Shown here: in pieces, positions 1 through 6,289 of the stretch
Numbering within the stretch: position 1 is the stretch's first letter
Layout of the letters: every line of letters starts with the position of its first letter
Assembly (NCBI GenBank): GCA_020063545.1
Contig: JAGUUF010000221.1
Span: forward strand, 1-10,532
Reading direction: 5' to 3'
From: Cytophagales bacterium
Lineage (GTDB): Bacteria; Bacteroidota; Bacteroidia; Cytophagales; Cyclobacteriaceae
Length of the DNA stretch: 10,532 bases
The notes under the pieces: generated by a model
What the model was told of the DNA's origin: nothing
Database searches by the model: none
The model's input: only the letters and a program-made list of their open reading frames with translations
Made by a program: the position numbers and the translations under genes

Positions 1-945
1 CAGCCCATTGCTGTGCGCACACCAGATGAACGCGCTGCACGCGCAGGCCGTTACCAGGGCAATGTGAAAGTGGATAAGAAAGAACCCGACAAAGAAGTTG
101 GCGGATTTCCCGGTAAATACCGCAAGTTTGATTTGTACCCCGATATGCGCAACCAGGGCGAAGAATTTACCGGGTACACCCGACTGTCGCGTTTCAAGCG
201 CAACTACCTGAAAAACCCTAACCAATCGGATGAGGCCATTAAAAAAGCCCGGCCCTATAAAACCACCTATGAGGTGGACGGACTGCAGGTTCGGGTAAAA
301 CGTTCGCGCTACATTGAAAACAAGAACAGTGACGAGGAAGCGCTTCGTAAATTACAACCGTCAAAGTATAACCAACAGGTGGATGACTTGCAGGTGCGGG
401 TAAAGCGATCGCGGTATATTGAAAACAAGAACAGTAGTGATGAGGCCCTTCGTAAACTTAAGCCTTCGAAATATAACGATGAAGTGGCCGGCCTGCAGGT
501 TAAGGTGAAACAAGGCAATTACAAATCCAAGCCGTTGGCTGCCAAGGGAGCTCTTCCCGGCATAGCCGCCTCCAAAACCTCCATCAAAGCAAGTGAGTTC
601 TATAAAGTATCTAAACTCACCTGGGATTATAAGCACAATCCAAGCAGCGACAAGGAAGCACTGGATGTGCGCGAACCCGGAAAGGCCTTTGCCCGCATTA
701 CCGACTACCAGGGAAACATCCGGATGAAAAAATTCGATCTGTTTGGAAAGAAAGACTACCACCCGGATGCCCAGTTTGTAAAAACCAACAAGAATAATGT
801 TAAAGAAGAAAAAGACCTGTTAACGAACTTTAAATTATGGTGGGCGCGTTTATTCCGTAAAAACGAAACCCAGCCCTATAACCTGAAAGAAAAAATCAGG
901 AAACCCCGGTTCGATAAACGGGAACAGGGCCTGTGGTACGATTAA
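1..945 (+). CDS. Basic tandem-repeat protein of unknown function, 5' end missing
   Basis: The frame is open from base 1 to the TAA at 943-945, so the gene begins outside the window; the first in-frame start-like codon (GTG, 13) is probably internal. The visible 314 residues are very rich in Lys, Arg, Tyr and Asn, with no membrane segment. Numbered from base 1, the motif LQV(R/K)VK recurs at about residues 95, 130 and 165, an exact 35-residue period; a looser motif Y-x-x-N-(P/K)-x-S with a following A-(L/I) appears near 69, 104, 139 and 210. YQGN(V/I) occurs near both ends of the visible part, at about 18 and 236. The C-terminus has a Trp-rich stretch (LWWARLFRK) and the ending KPRFDKREQGLWYD. 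I recall similar K/R/Y-rich repeat proteins with this type of ending in Cytophagales, usually exported and uncharacterised. The missing N-terminus would show whether it has a signal peptide. Function is not assigned. It lies 8 bp before the bacilliredoxin gene, so the two are probably co-transcribed. Confidence 0.85.
   Translation, partial: QPIAVRTPDERAARAGRYQGNVKVDKKEPDKEVGGFPGKYRKFDLYPDMRNQGEEFTGYTRLSRFKRNYLKNPNQSDEAIKKARPYKTTYEVDGLQVRVKRSRYIENKNSDEEALRKLQPSKYNQQVDDLQVRVKRSRYIENKNSSDEALRKLKPSKYNDEVAGLQVKVKQGNYKSKPLAAKGALPGIAASKTSIKASEFYKVSKLTWDYKHNPSSDKEALDVREPGKAFARITDYQGNIRMKKFDLFGKKDYHPDAQFVKTNKNNVKEEKDLLTNFKLWWARLFRKNETQPYNLKEKIRKPRFDKREQGLWYD
178..522 (+). repeat. In-gene 105-bp (35-residue) tandem repeats
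   Basis: Two well-matched units cover 283-387 and 388-492, each starting at a Leu-Gln-Val codon run, followed by a partial third unit at 493-522. A diverged unit precedes them at 178-282, recognisable by Y-L-K-N-P-N and the later E-A-I-K-K and V-D-G positions. The two good units share the run VRVKRSRYIENKNS, but their DNA differs at many third positions, so the protein sequence has been kept while the DNA diverged. This is a protein-level repeat and not a recent duplication. Confidence 0.85.
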
Positions 946-953
946 ATTGATTT

Positions 954-1289
954 ATGAACTGGACAAAGCTTACCAACCCCGAGCAGCTAAGTTACCTGAA
1001 GGATTCGGCTGGCACAGCGCTGATCTTCAAACACAGTACCCGTTGCTCCATCAGCAACACGGTGCTAAGCCGCCTGGAACGTAACTGGAATGAAGCAGAG
1101 ATGCAGCAAATCACACCTTACTACCTGGACCTGCTTACCTACCGGAACATCTCCGATAAAATTGCCGAATTATTTGAGGTGCAGCATGAATCGCCCCAGG
1201 TGCTCATTATCCGAAAAGGAAAGTCGGTGTACCACGCTTCACATTTCGATATCGGGTACGAACACCTGAAAGCCGTTGTTAGAAATTAA
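954..1289 (+). CDS. ytxJ: YtxJ/BrxC-like monothiol bacilliredoxin
   Basis: A 111-residue thioredoxin-fold protein of the YtxJ family (DUF2847, bacillithiol system redox-active protein). The family reduces protein-bacillithiol mixed disulfides in the cytoplasm. Seen: the active-site segment FKHSTRCSIS with a single Cys at residue 31, where classical thioredoxins have CxxC; an ESPQVLIIRKGK strand with the cis-Pro at 81; and the family ending YHASHFDI near 93-100. Length matches the family (about 105-115). There is no signal peptide. The ATG lies 8 bp after the preceding stop without a Shine-Dalgarno sequence, as is usual in Bacteroidota. The 3' end overlaps the convergent OsmC gene by 11 bp. 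Many Bacteroidota make bacillithiol, so the role fits, but no bsh gene is visible here. Family assignment is firm; the substrate is inferred. Confidence 0.9.
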   Translation: MNWTKLTNPEQLSYLKDSAGTALIFKHSTRCSISNTVLSRLERNWNEAEMQQITPYYLDLLTYRNISDKIAELFEVQHESPQVLIIRKGKSVYHASHFDIGYEHLKAVVRN

Positions 1290-1683
1290 ATACCACGGTT
1301 TGCTTTACCGAGTCGTGCAAGCTTAACGCAACCGGACACGTTAATGCTGTGTTCCGCAGCTTCTGCTTCTGGTCTTCCGTGGCTTTCAGGTTAGGGTGCG
1401 ACAGGGTAATCTGGATCTCGGCAATTTTCCGCGGGTTTGAAGCCATAATTTTTACTACCTCGGTTTTCATTCCCGTTATATCAACCTGGTCGCGTTCGGC
1501 CACAATGCCCATGGTAGTGAGCATGCACGAACTGAGTGCGGCACAAACCAGGTCGGTCGGGCTAAAGGCCTCGCCTTTACCCATGTTATCAGGGGGCGCA
1601 TCCGAAATAAACGACTGGCCGGAACGGCTGTGGGTTAACGTGGTTCGCAGGCCGCCTTCATATACATTGGTTAGTGTACTCAT
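1279..1683 (-). CDS. OsmC family hydroperoxide-reducing protein
   Basis: A 134-residue OsmC/Ohr-superfamily protein. Family members reduce organic hydroperoxides with a pair of reactive cysteines. Both are present: Cys53 in the helix LVCAALSSCMLTTMG and Cys116 in ALTCPVALSLH. The early segment (GGLRTTLTHSRSGQSF) and the FSPTDLV lead-in to the first catalytic helix are typical of the YhfA/OsmC side of the family more than of classical Ohr, so a specific resistance phenotype cannot be claimed. Cys47 is an additional cysteine six residues before the first catalytic one. There is no signal peptide, so it is cytoplasmic. It faces the bacilliredoxin gene tail to tail with an 11-bp overlap, and shares a 70-bp upstream gap with the divergent exported-protein gene. 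The ATG at 1681-1683 is the natural start: the protein begins directly with the conserved N-terminal strand. Confidence 0.92.
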   Translation of the reverse strand: MSTLTNVYEGGLRTTLTHSRSGQSFISDAPPDNMGKGEAFSPTDLVCAALSSCMLTTMGIVAERDQVDITGMKTEVVKIMASNPRKIAEIQITLSHPNLKATEDQKQKLRNTALTCPVALSLHDSVKQTVVFNF

Positions 1684-1700
1684 GAAAATAACTTATCAGG

Positions 1701-1719
1701 TAATTTTGCGTTACTTTTG
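1701..1719 (+). promoter_or_regulatory. Two candidate Bacteroidota -7 elements before the exported-protein gene
   Basis: TAATTTTG at 1701-1708 and TACTTTTG at 1712-1719 both match the Bacteroidota -7 consensus TAnnTTTG exactly. The second would give a leader of roughly 28 nt to the ATG at 1754. I do not see a TTG at the expected 19-21 bp upstream of either copy, so the call rests on the -7 match and the position. Confidence 0.35.
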
Positions 1720-1753
1720 AAACCAACTAATTTACTGCAAGTTGCCAAAAACA

Positions 1754-2482
1754 ATGCGTGAATTACCGTTTATAGGGCTTATTTTATTAGCGCTGTGCAG
1801 CGCAGGCCTGGCTTTTGGTCAAACCCAGGACAGCTACGAATACCAGTCGGAGTTTGTATGGGGCATTAACAAGAACACAGCAGGCGGGCTGATTGGCGGC
1901 TTCATGTTCAAAAAATCGCGCAAACTGAACGACCGGATGCTGGAAACCTATGGCCTGGAAATAATGAATGTAAAGCATCCCCAGGAATTGCGCTTTAACT
2001 CCTACGCTACAGGCAATTTTTTCATCCTGGGAAAAAATAATTACCTCTACGCCTTTCGGCTTCAGTATGGCCGAGATTTAATCCTGTTTAAAAAGGCACC
2101 CCAGCAGGGTGTCGAAATTAAAGGCGTTTTTGCGGCCGGCCCCAGCATTGGTTTGGTTGCGCCTTACTATGTTGAGTATTCCTTAGATAACAACGGGTTT
2201 CTGACTGTTCGCAAACAGTACGATACAAGTATCCCCATTGAGCGGATTTGGGGAACAGGTCGTTTGCTGGAGGGGTTGGGCCAATCGGATGTTGTTTTTG
2301 GCGGAAACCTTAAAGCTGCCCTGAATTTTGAAATGGGCGATATTAAGAGTTCGGTAACCGGCTTTGAAGCCGGCTTCCTGCTGGATGCATACACCAAACC
2401 CATTGAATTTATCCCAACAGCCAAAAAATATTCGGTTTTCCCTACCCTTTATCTGGCAATATTTTACGGCAGCCGCAAATAG
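1754..2482 (+). CDS. Exported protein of unknown function, probable outer-membrane barrel
   Basis: A 242-residue protein beginning with a clear Sec signal peptide: MRELP, a hydrophobic core (FIGLILLALCSAGLAF), then cleavage probably just before or after GQ near residue 22. The mature part is rich in Gly, aromatic residues and alternating polar/hydrophobic strands (for example the segments around NSYATGNFFILGKNNYLYAF and TLYLAIFYGSRK), which suggests a small beta-barrel or beta-rich envelope protein. The last strand ends close to the C-terminus, as in barrels. The stop is TAG at 2480-2482. The ATG at 1754 is preferred over an in-frame TTG at 1742, because ATG is far commoner and the signal peptide starts cleanly there. 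I do not recognise a named family. The TonB gene follows on the same strand after 69 bp but has its own promoter candidate, so a functional link is not shown. Confidence 0.8.
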   Translation: MRELPFIGLILLALCSAGLAFGQTQDSYEYQSEFVWGINKNTAGGLIGGFMFKKSRKLNDRMLETYGLEIMNVKHPQELRFNSYATGNFFILGKNNYLYAFRLQYGRDLILFKKAPQQGVEIKGVFAAGPSIGLVAPYYVEYSLDNNGFLTVRKQYDTSIPIERIWGTGRLLEGLGQSDVVFGGNLKAALNFEMGDIKSSVTGFEAGFLLDAYTKPIEFIPTAKKYSVFPTLYLAIFYGSRK

Positions 2483-2516
2483 CGGATTTTTCTTCCCCTG
2501 AAATGTGACCTTTTCC

Positions 2517-2524
2517 TATATTTG
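2517..2524 (+). promoter_or_regulatory. Candidate -7 promoter element for tonB
   Basis: TATATTTG matches the Bacteroidota -7 consensus TAnnTTTG exactly. Transcription would begin near 2531, leaving a leader of about 20 nt before the ATG at 2552. That placement argues against the in-frame TTG at 2522 as the start. No good -33 TTG is visible. Confidence 0.45.
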
Positions 2525-2551
2525 GCGTTCTATTGTCAAATTTCTGAACCT

Positions 2552-3229
2552 ATGGAACCTAAAAAGACTGAAAAAGCGGATTTGACCAATAAATCCTGGT
2601 TGTTTTTCAACATCGGGCTCGTTATTACGCTCATTATCGTGGTGATGGCGTTTGAGCACAAAACCCACGATGATACCGACCTGAAAAACCTCGGCAAGAA
2701 CACCAATGCCGTGGAAGAAATCCTTGAAGTTCCGCCTACGGAACAACCCCCGCCACCACCTCCGAAAATTCAACAGCCTGTAATTATTGAGGTACCTGAT
2801 GAAGAGGAGATCAAAGAAGACATCAAGGTTGAGTTTGACGTAGAAGTAACCACCGATACCAAGGTGGAAGAAATTACCATTGCCCCGGTTGTTGAAGAAA
2901 AAGAAGATGTTGATCAGATCTTCCTGGTTGTAGAGGAATCTGCTACACCCAAAGGAGGTATGGCTGCCTTCTACAAGTATGTGCAAGACAAGATGAAGTA
3001 CCCGGCCCAGGCCCGCAGGATGGGCATTGAAGGCAGGGTATTCGTTGAGTTCGTTATCAACCGCGATGGCTCAATTCAGGATGTGAAAGCCATAAAGGGA
3101 ATTGGCGCAGGTTGCGATGAAGAGGCCGTGCGTGTTGTACAAAGTGCACCCCCGTGGAATCCCGGCAAGCAGCGTGGTAAACCTGTGCGCCAGCGTTACG
3201 TAGTGCCGATTATTTTCAAACTCGGATAA
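2552..3229 (+). CDS. tonB: TonB family energy transducer
   Basis: A 225-residue inner-membrane-anchored TonB, which passes proton-motive force from ExbB/ExbD to outer-membrane receptors. Domains in order: a short Lys-rich cytoplasmic tail (1-14); one membrane anchor (about 16-34, WLFFNIGLVITLIIVVMAF); a proline run at 61-76 (PPTEQPPPPPP); a Glu/Asp/Val-rich periplasmic linker to about 130; and a TonB C-terminal domain (about 137-225). The C-terminal domain has the YP motif in KYPAQARRMGIEGRV, the strand VFVEFVINRDGSI and the ending RYVVPIIFKLG, all standard for Bacteroidota TonB proteins. The ATG at 2552 gives a compact N-terminus; an earlier TTG (2522) would overlap the promoter element. No exbB, exbD or TonB-dependent receptor is nearby, so this is likely one of several TonB copies with an unknown partner. 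A strong terminator follows 17 bp after the stop. Confidence 0.95.
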   Translation: MEPKKTEKADLTNKSWLFFNIGLVITLIIVVMAFEHKTHDDTDLKNLGKNTNAVEEILEVPPTEQPPPPPPKIQQPVIIEVPDEEEIKEDIKVEFDVEVTTDTKVEEITIAPVVEEKEDVDQIFLVVEESATPKGGMAAFYKYVQDKMKYPAQARRMGIEGRVFVEFVINRDGSIQDVKAIKGIGAGCDEEAVRVVQSAPPWNPGKQRGKPVRQRYVVPIIFKLG

Positions 3230-3246
3230 TCACACCAGAAAAACAT

Positions 3247-3276
3247 AAAGCCCGGTTCAGCACCGGGCTTTTTCTT
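3247..3276 (+). terminator. Rho-independent terminator after tonB, possibly bidirectional
   Basis: A perfect 10-bp stem (AAAGCCCGGT at 3247-3256, ACCGGGCTTT at 3262-3271) with the 5-nt loop TCAGC is followed by a T-rich run to 3276. On the other strand the same hairpin is followed by TTTATGTTTTT, so it can also end the ChrA transcript, whose stop codon is only about 10 bp away. Confidence 0.9.
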
Positions 3277-3286
3277 TAGCCCTGAT

Positions 3287-4468
3287 TTATACAACAAGTC
3301 CAAGCACAAAACCCAACAGTATTATAACCGGTGCCGGTATTCTGGTGAAGGCCAACACAGCAAATGTGCCGATAGTAACCGAAAAATTCAGAACGGTGTT
3401 GTGCAGCGGCTGAAACAAAATAACGGCTGCTGCCGCAACCAGGCCTGCACTTGCTGCTGTTATTCCTTCAAGGGATGCCCGTATGGCCCGATACTTTTTT
3501 AGGCTGTCCCAAATTCTGATGGCAAAGAATATAAGAAAGGTACCCGGCAGAAATATACCGGCTGCCGACATCAGTGCCCCGGTAATTTCACCGGCTATAC
3601 CATACTCGCGCATGGCAAGTGAACCAATAAACGCACTGAACGAAAACACCGGTCCCGGCAGCGCTTGTGCAACAGCATAACCGGATAGAAATTCCTGCGA
3701 GGTTAGGTATTGCTTTGGTGCATACTGCACAAACTCGGTGTATAATAAGGGAGTTAATACCTGGCCTCCCCCGAAAATCAGGCTTCCGTTACGGTAAAAA
3801 TTTTCGAATAACCGAATCGGCAGGGCACCGGTAACTGCGCCAAGCCCTGCAGCAACCAGCAATACCCCAATCCATAAAAAAAAGTTTGACCAGGGTATTT
3901 CAAGTTTCTTCTTTGGTTCCTTGGGTTGGGCCTTGTATTTAAGCGCAGTAATTAACCCGGCAACCAGCAGGATAACCGGAAAGACATATGGAGTTTGTAT
4001 AAAATAAGAGGCTAACGCGGCCATCACCATAAGTACAATTCCCGTTTTGGTGTGAACCGTTTTCAAGCTAATGGTATAGGCCGCATAGCTTACAAAACCT
4101 ACAGCCATCGGCTGAATAAACCGGGTAAACTCCAACGACCAGTTCTTTTCCTGTATGTTTGACAACAACACACCCATAATAGCCATAACAAGTACCGATG
4201 GTAATGCCCATACCAATAGGGTAAGGTAGGCAAGGTTTGGTCCGCCAATTTTAAAACCAACTGCAGTAAGGGTTTGTGTTGAACTGGGGCCGGGCAATAC
4301 CTGGCAAAGCGAGTTAAGTTCCATTAAATCTGCTTCGTTCAGGTATTTGCGCTTGTTTACCAAAACGCGCTGGAAGTGTGCCAGGTGGGCCTGCGGCCCG
4401 CCAAAAGAGGTGAGTGCCAGCCAAAACACATCGCGCAGAAAAATGTAATATCGGACTCGCTGGTACAT
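3287..4468 (-). CDS. chrA: Chromate transporter (CHR family), two-domain form
   Basis: A 393-residue inner-membrane protein of the long-chain CHR family. Characterised members export chromate by proton antiport. Two homologous halves are visible. The first has FGGPQAHLAHFQ (22-33) and CQVLPGPSSTQ (55-65). The second has FGGGQVLTPLL (232-242) and AQALPGPVFSFSAFIG (267-282). Between them is a hydrophilic Lys-rich loop near 178-192 (KYKAQPKEPKKKLE). About ten hydrophobic membrane segments are spread through the rest, ending in VIILLGFVLGLVV. Length is normal (family about 390-420). The ATG lies 21 bp downstream of the oxygenase stop on the same strand, so the two are probably one operon. No ChrB-type regulator is adjacent; many CHR proteins in such contexts have unproven substrates, so chromate as the natural substrate is an inference. 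Confidence 0.93.
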   Translation of the reverse strand: MYQRVRYYIFLRDVFWLALTSFGGPQAHLAHFQRVLVNKRKYLNEADLMELNSLCQVLPGPSSTQTLTAVGFKIGGPNLAYLTLLVWALPSVLVMAIMGVLLSNIQEKNWSLEFTRFIQPMAVGFVSYAAYTISLKTVHTKTGIVLMVMAALASYFIQTPYVFPVILLVAGLITALKYKAQPKEPKKKLEIPWSNFFLWIGVLLVAAGLGAVTGALPIRLFENFYRNGSLIFGGGQVLTPLLYTEFVQYAPKQYLTSQEFLSGYAVAQALPGPVFSFSAFIGSLAMREYGIAGEITGALMSAAGIFLPGTFLIFFAIRIWDSLKKYRAIRASLEGITAASAGLVAAAAVILFQPLHNTVLNFSVTIGTFAVLAFTRIPAPVIILLGFVLGLVV

Positions 4469-4489
4469 GGCAAAGGCCGCAAGCGGGTA

Positions 4490-5464
4490 TTATTTTTTCT
4501 TCAACCCGATTTCTGCCAATCGCTCTTCTAAGAATTCTCCGGCCGTTATATCCGGCCACAACTTAGGGTGATCGCTGTCAACGCAGGAGGGCAGCGCGGC
4601 CAGGCTCATCTCACTCCTGGGGTGCATAAAGAAGGGAATGGAGTACCGGGGAGTATTCATTTTCTCGCGCGGGGGATTCACTACCCGATGGATGGTGGAT
4701 TTAAGCTTTTTATTCGTATGCCGCTCCAGCATATCGCCAACGTTTACCACCAGTTGCTCGGGAAGGGCGGTAATGGGTATCCACTTTCCGTCTCTGCGTA
4801 ATACCTGCAGACCATCGGCACTTGCGCCCATTAACAAGGTAATCAGGTTGATGTCGCCATGCTCGGCAGCACGCACAGCATCGGCTGGTACTTCATTGGG
4901 ATTGGTAATGGGAAAATAATGGATGGGCCGCAGGATGCTGTTGCCGTGCCTCACTTTATCGTCAAAATAATTTTCGGGCAAGCCGAGGTAAAGGGCGATT
5001 GCCCGCAGCATGTAAACACCGGTTTTTTCCAGTCTGCGGTAAACATCCAGGCCAATTTTTTTAAACTCAGGCAACTCATCCGGCCAAACGTTGGCCGGGT
5101 ATTCCGATTTTATCGGATCATCATCTTCAACTTCCTGGCCGATGTGGTAAAACTCTTTCAGATCTCCGGTATTTCTTCCTTTAGCGTGCTCCTTGCCCTT
5201 GCCCACATAGCCGCGTTGCCCGGCCAGGCCGGCAATCTCATATTTCTGCTTTACTGCATCCGGCAGGGCAAAGAATTTTCTGATTACCGCATACAACTTT
5301 TCCGAAAGTTCATCCGACAGGTAGTGGTTGCGCACGGCAACAAAACCAATATTGTTATAAGCCGCACCCAGGTCGGCCACAAATTTTTTCTTTTTTACCG
5401 GATCGCCCCCGGTAAAATCGGCCAGATCAAGCGAGGGAATCTGGTCGTACAGTATATCGCTCAT
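4490..5464 (-). CDS. 2-oxoglutarate/Fe(II)-dependent oxygenase, isopenicillin-N-synthase-like
   Basis: A 324-residue non-heme iron oxygenase with the two usual parts. The N-terminal DIOX_N-type region (about 8-125) contains IPSLDLADF, GFVAVRNH and RGYVGKGKEHAKG. The catalytic double-stranded beta-helix spans about 170-285. The iron triad is complete: His202 and Asp204 in EHGDINLITLL, and His259 in KSTIHRVVNPP. Arg273 and Ser275 in RYSIPFF form the RxS motif that binds 2-oxoglutarate. The family includes isopenicillin N synthase, ACC oxidase, gibberellin oxidases and the bacterial YbiU/ethylene-forming relatives; the sequence alone does not give the substrate. No signal peptide, so cytoplasmic. 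The ATG at 5462-5464 sits next to a 78-bp gap shared with the divergent superoxide dismutase gene. It is the first gene of a likely operon with chrA. Nothing nearby suggests an antibiotic or hormone pathway. Confidence 0.92.
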   Translation of the reverse strand: MSDILYDQIPSLDLADFTGGDPVKKKKFVADLGAAYNNIGFVAVRNHYLSDELSEKLYAVIRKFFALPDAVKQKYEIAGLAGQRGYVGKGKEHAKGRNTGDLKEFYHIGQEVEDDDPIKSEYPANVWPDELPEFKKIGLDVYRRLEKTGVYMLRAIALYLGLPENYFDDKVRHGNSILRPIHYFPITNPNEVPADAVRAAEHGDINLITLLMGASADGLQVLRRDGKWIPITALPEQLVVNVGDMLERHTNKKLKSTIHRVVNPPREKMNTPRYSIPFFMHPRSEMSLAALPSCVDSDHPKLWPDITAGEFLEERLAEIGLKKK

Positions 5465-5517
5465 ACGGTTGGTGTTAGGGCCATATGCAAGCTACGGAAT
5501 TTTAGGTAAATTACTTC

Positions 5518-5537
5518 CCGGCAACTTATACTGCCGG
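5518..5537. promoter_or_regulatory. Short inverted repeat just upstream of the sod start
   Basis: CCGGCA (5518-5523) and TGCCGG (5532-5537) are perfect complements around an 8-nt AT-rich spacer, ending 5 bp before the ATG at 5543. It could be a protein-binding site in the divergent promoter region or a small hairpin in the sod leader. There is no T-run, so it is not a terminator. The repeat is short enough to be chance. Confidence 0.25.
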
Positions 5538-5542
5538 TTATT

Positions 5543-6271
5543 ATGAAAACCAGAAGAGAATTTATGCAAACCGCACTGAAAGCTGCTGTCGTTGCTGCTG
5601 CTACCCCTCCGTTATTGTCAGAGGCAGCCTGTGCACCAGCGGTCAGCCTGAAATCGATCACCGCTGCTCAAGATCTTAATTTTGTACAGGCGCCACTGCC
5701 CTACGCTTATGCTGCCCTGGAGCCGGCCATTGATGCCATGACCATGGAAATCCATTACAGCCGGCATCATTCGGCCTATGTAAAAAATGTAAACGATGCC
5801 ATCGCTGCCGAAGGCATTGCATATTCAACCGAAGCTGAATTTTTCGCCAACACATCAAAACTTTCGACTAAGGCACGTAACAATGGTGGCGGGGCCTGGA
5901 ACCACAATTTTTTCTGGATGGTGATGAAGCCCGGTGGCGGGGGTGCGCCTTCCGGTAAAGTTGCCGATGCCTTGAATGGTGCCTTCGGATCGATTGAAAA
6001 ATTTAAAGAACAATTTACCGCTGCCGCCATGGGCAGGTTTGGTTCGGGCTGGGCGTGGCTTGTGCTTGATAACGGAAAACTGAAAATCGGCTCAACCCCC
6101 AACCAGGATAACCCATTGATGGACATCAGCGAACTTAAAGGCGCCCCTGTATTGGCGCTTGATGTTTGGGAACATGCATATTATTTAAAATATCAGAATA
6201 AACGCAACGAATATGTTGCCAACTGGTGGAGTGTGGTTAATTGGGATGAAGTTGGCAAGAAGTTAGTGTAA
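5543..6271 (+). CDS. Exported Mn-type Fe/Mn superoxide dismutase
   Basis: A 242-residue superoxide dismutase that converts superoxide to oxygen and hydrogen peroxide. All four metal ligands are visible: His71 (MEIHYSRHH), His121 (AWNHNFFW), Asp207 and His211 (DVWEHAYY). The second-sphere pattern is Mn-like: Gly rather than Gln in the NNGGGAWNH segment, and the active-site Gln at 188 in STPNQDNPLM. Unlike typical cytoplasmic SODs of about 200 residues, this one has a leader of about 45 residues. That leader begins TRREFMQ, a twin-arginine motif, followed by the hydrophobic stretch ALKAAVVAAATPPLL. Export by Tat to the periplasm, as a folded metallated enzyme, is therefore likely. Cys30 follows EAA, which is a poor lipobox, so lipid attachment is uncertain. 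The gene is divergent from the oxygenase and converges with the next gene across 18 bp. It has no obvious operon partner. Confidence 0.95.
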   Translation: MKTRREFMQTALKAAVVAAATPPLLSEAACAPAVSLKSITAAQDLNFVQAPLPYAYAALEPAIDAMTMEIHYSRHHSAYVKNVNDAIAAEGIAYSTEAEFFANTSKLSTKARNNGGGAWNHNFFWMVMKPGGGGAPSGKVADALNGAFGSIEKFKEQFTAAAMGRFGSGWAWLVLDNGKLKIGSTPNQDNPLMDISELKGAPVLALDVWEHAYYLKYQNKRNEYVANWWSVVNWDEVGKKLV

Positions 6272-6289
6272 ATATTACTTGCCCGCTCA

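Noticed and set aside
361..762. Minus-strand frame of 133 residues opposite the repeat protein
   Set aside because: It mirrors the repeated plus-strand sequence; the plus strand has the conserved protein repeat and a longer open frame.
2473..2492. Possible terminator (CCGC-AAATA-GCGG followed by a T run) overlapping the stop of the exported-protein gene
   Set aside because: The stem is only four base pairs and part of it is coding, so it is too weak to call.
2735..2770. Low-complexity C-rich tract resembling a simple repeat
   Set aside because: It encodes the proline run of TonB, which is normal for the family.
4859..5509. Long plus-strand frame of 216 residues opposite the oxygenase gene
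   Set aside because: It is an antisense shadow: the minus-strand frame carries a complete iron-oxygenase motif set, while this one shows no recognisable domain.
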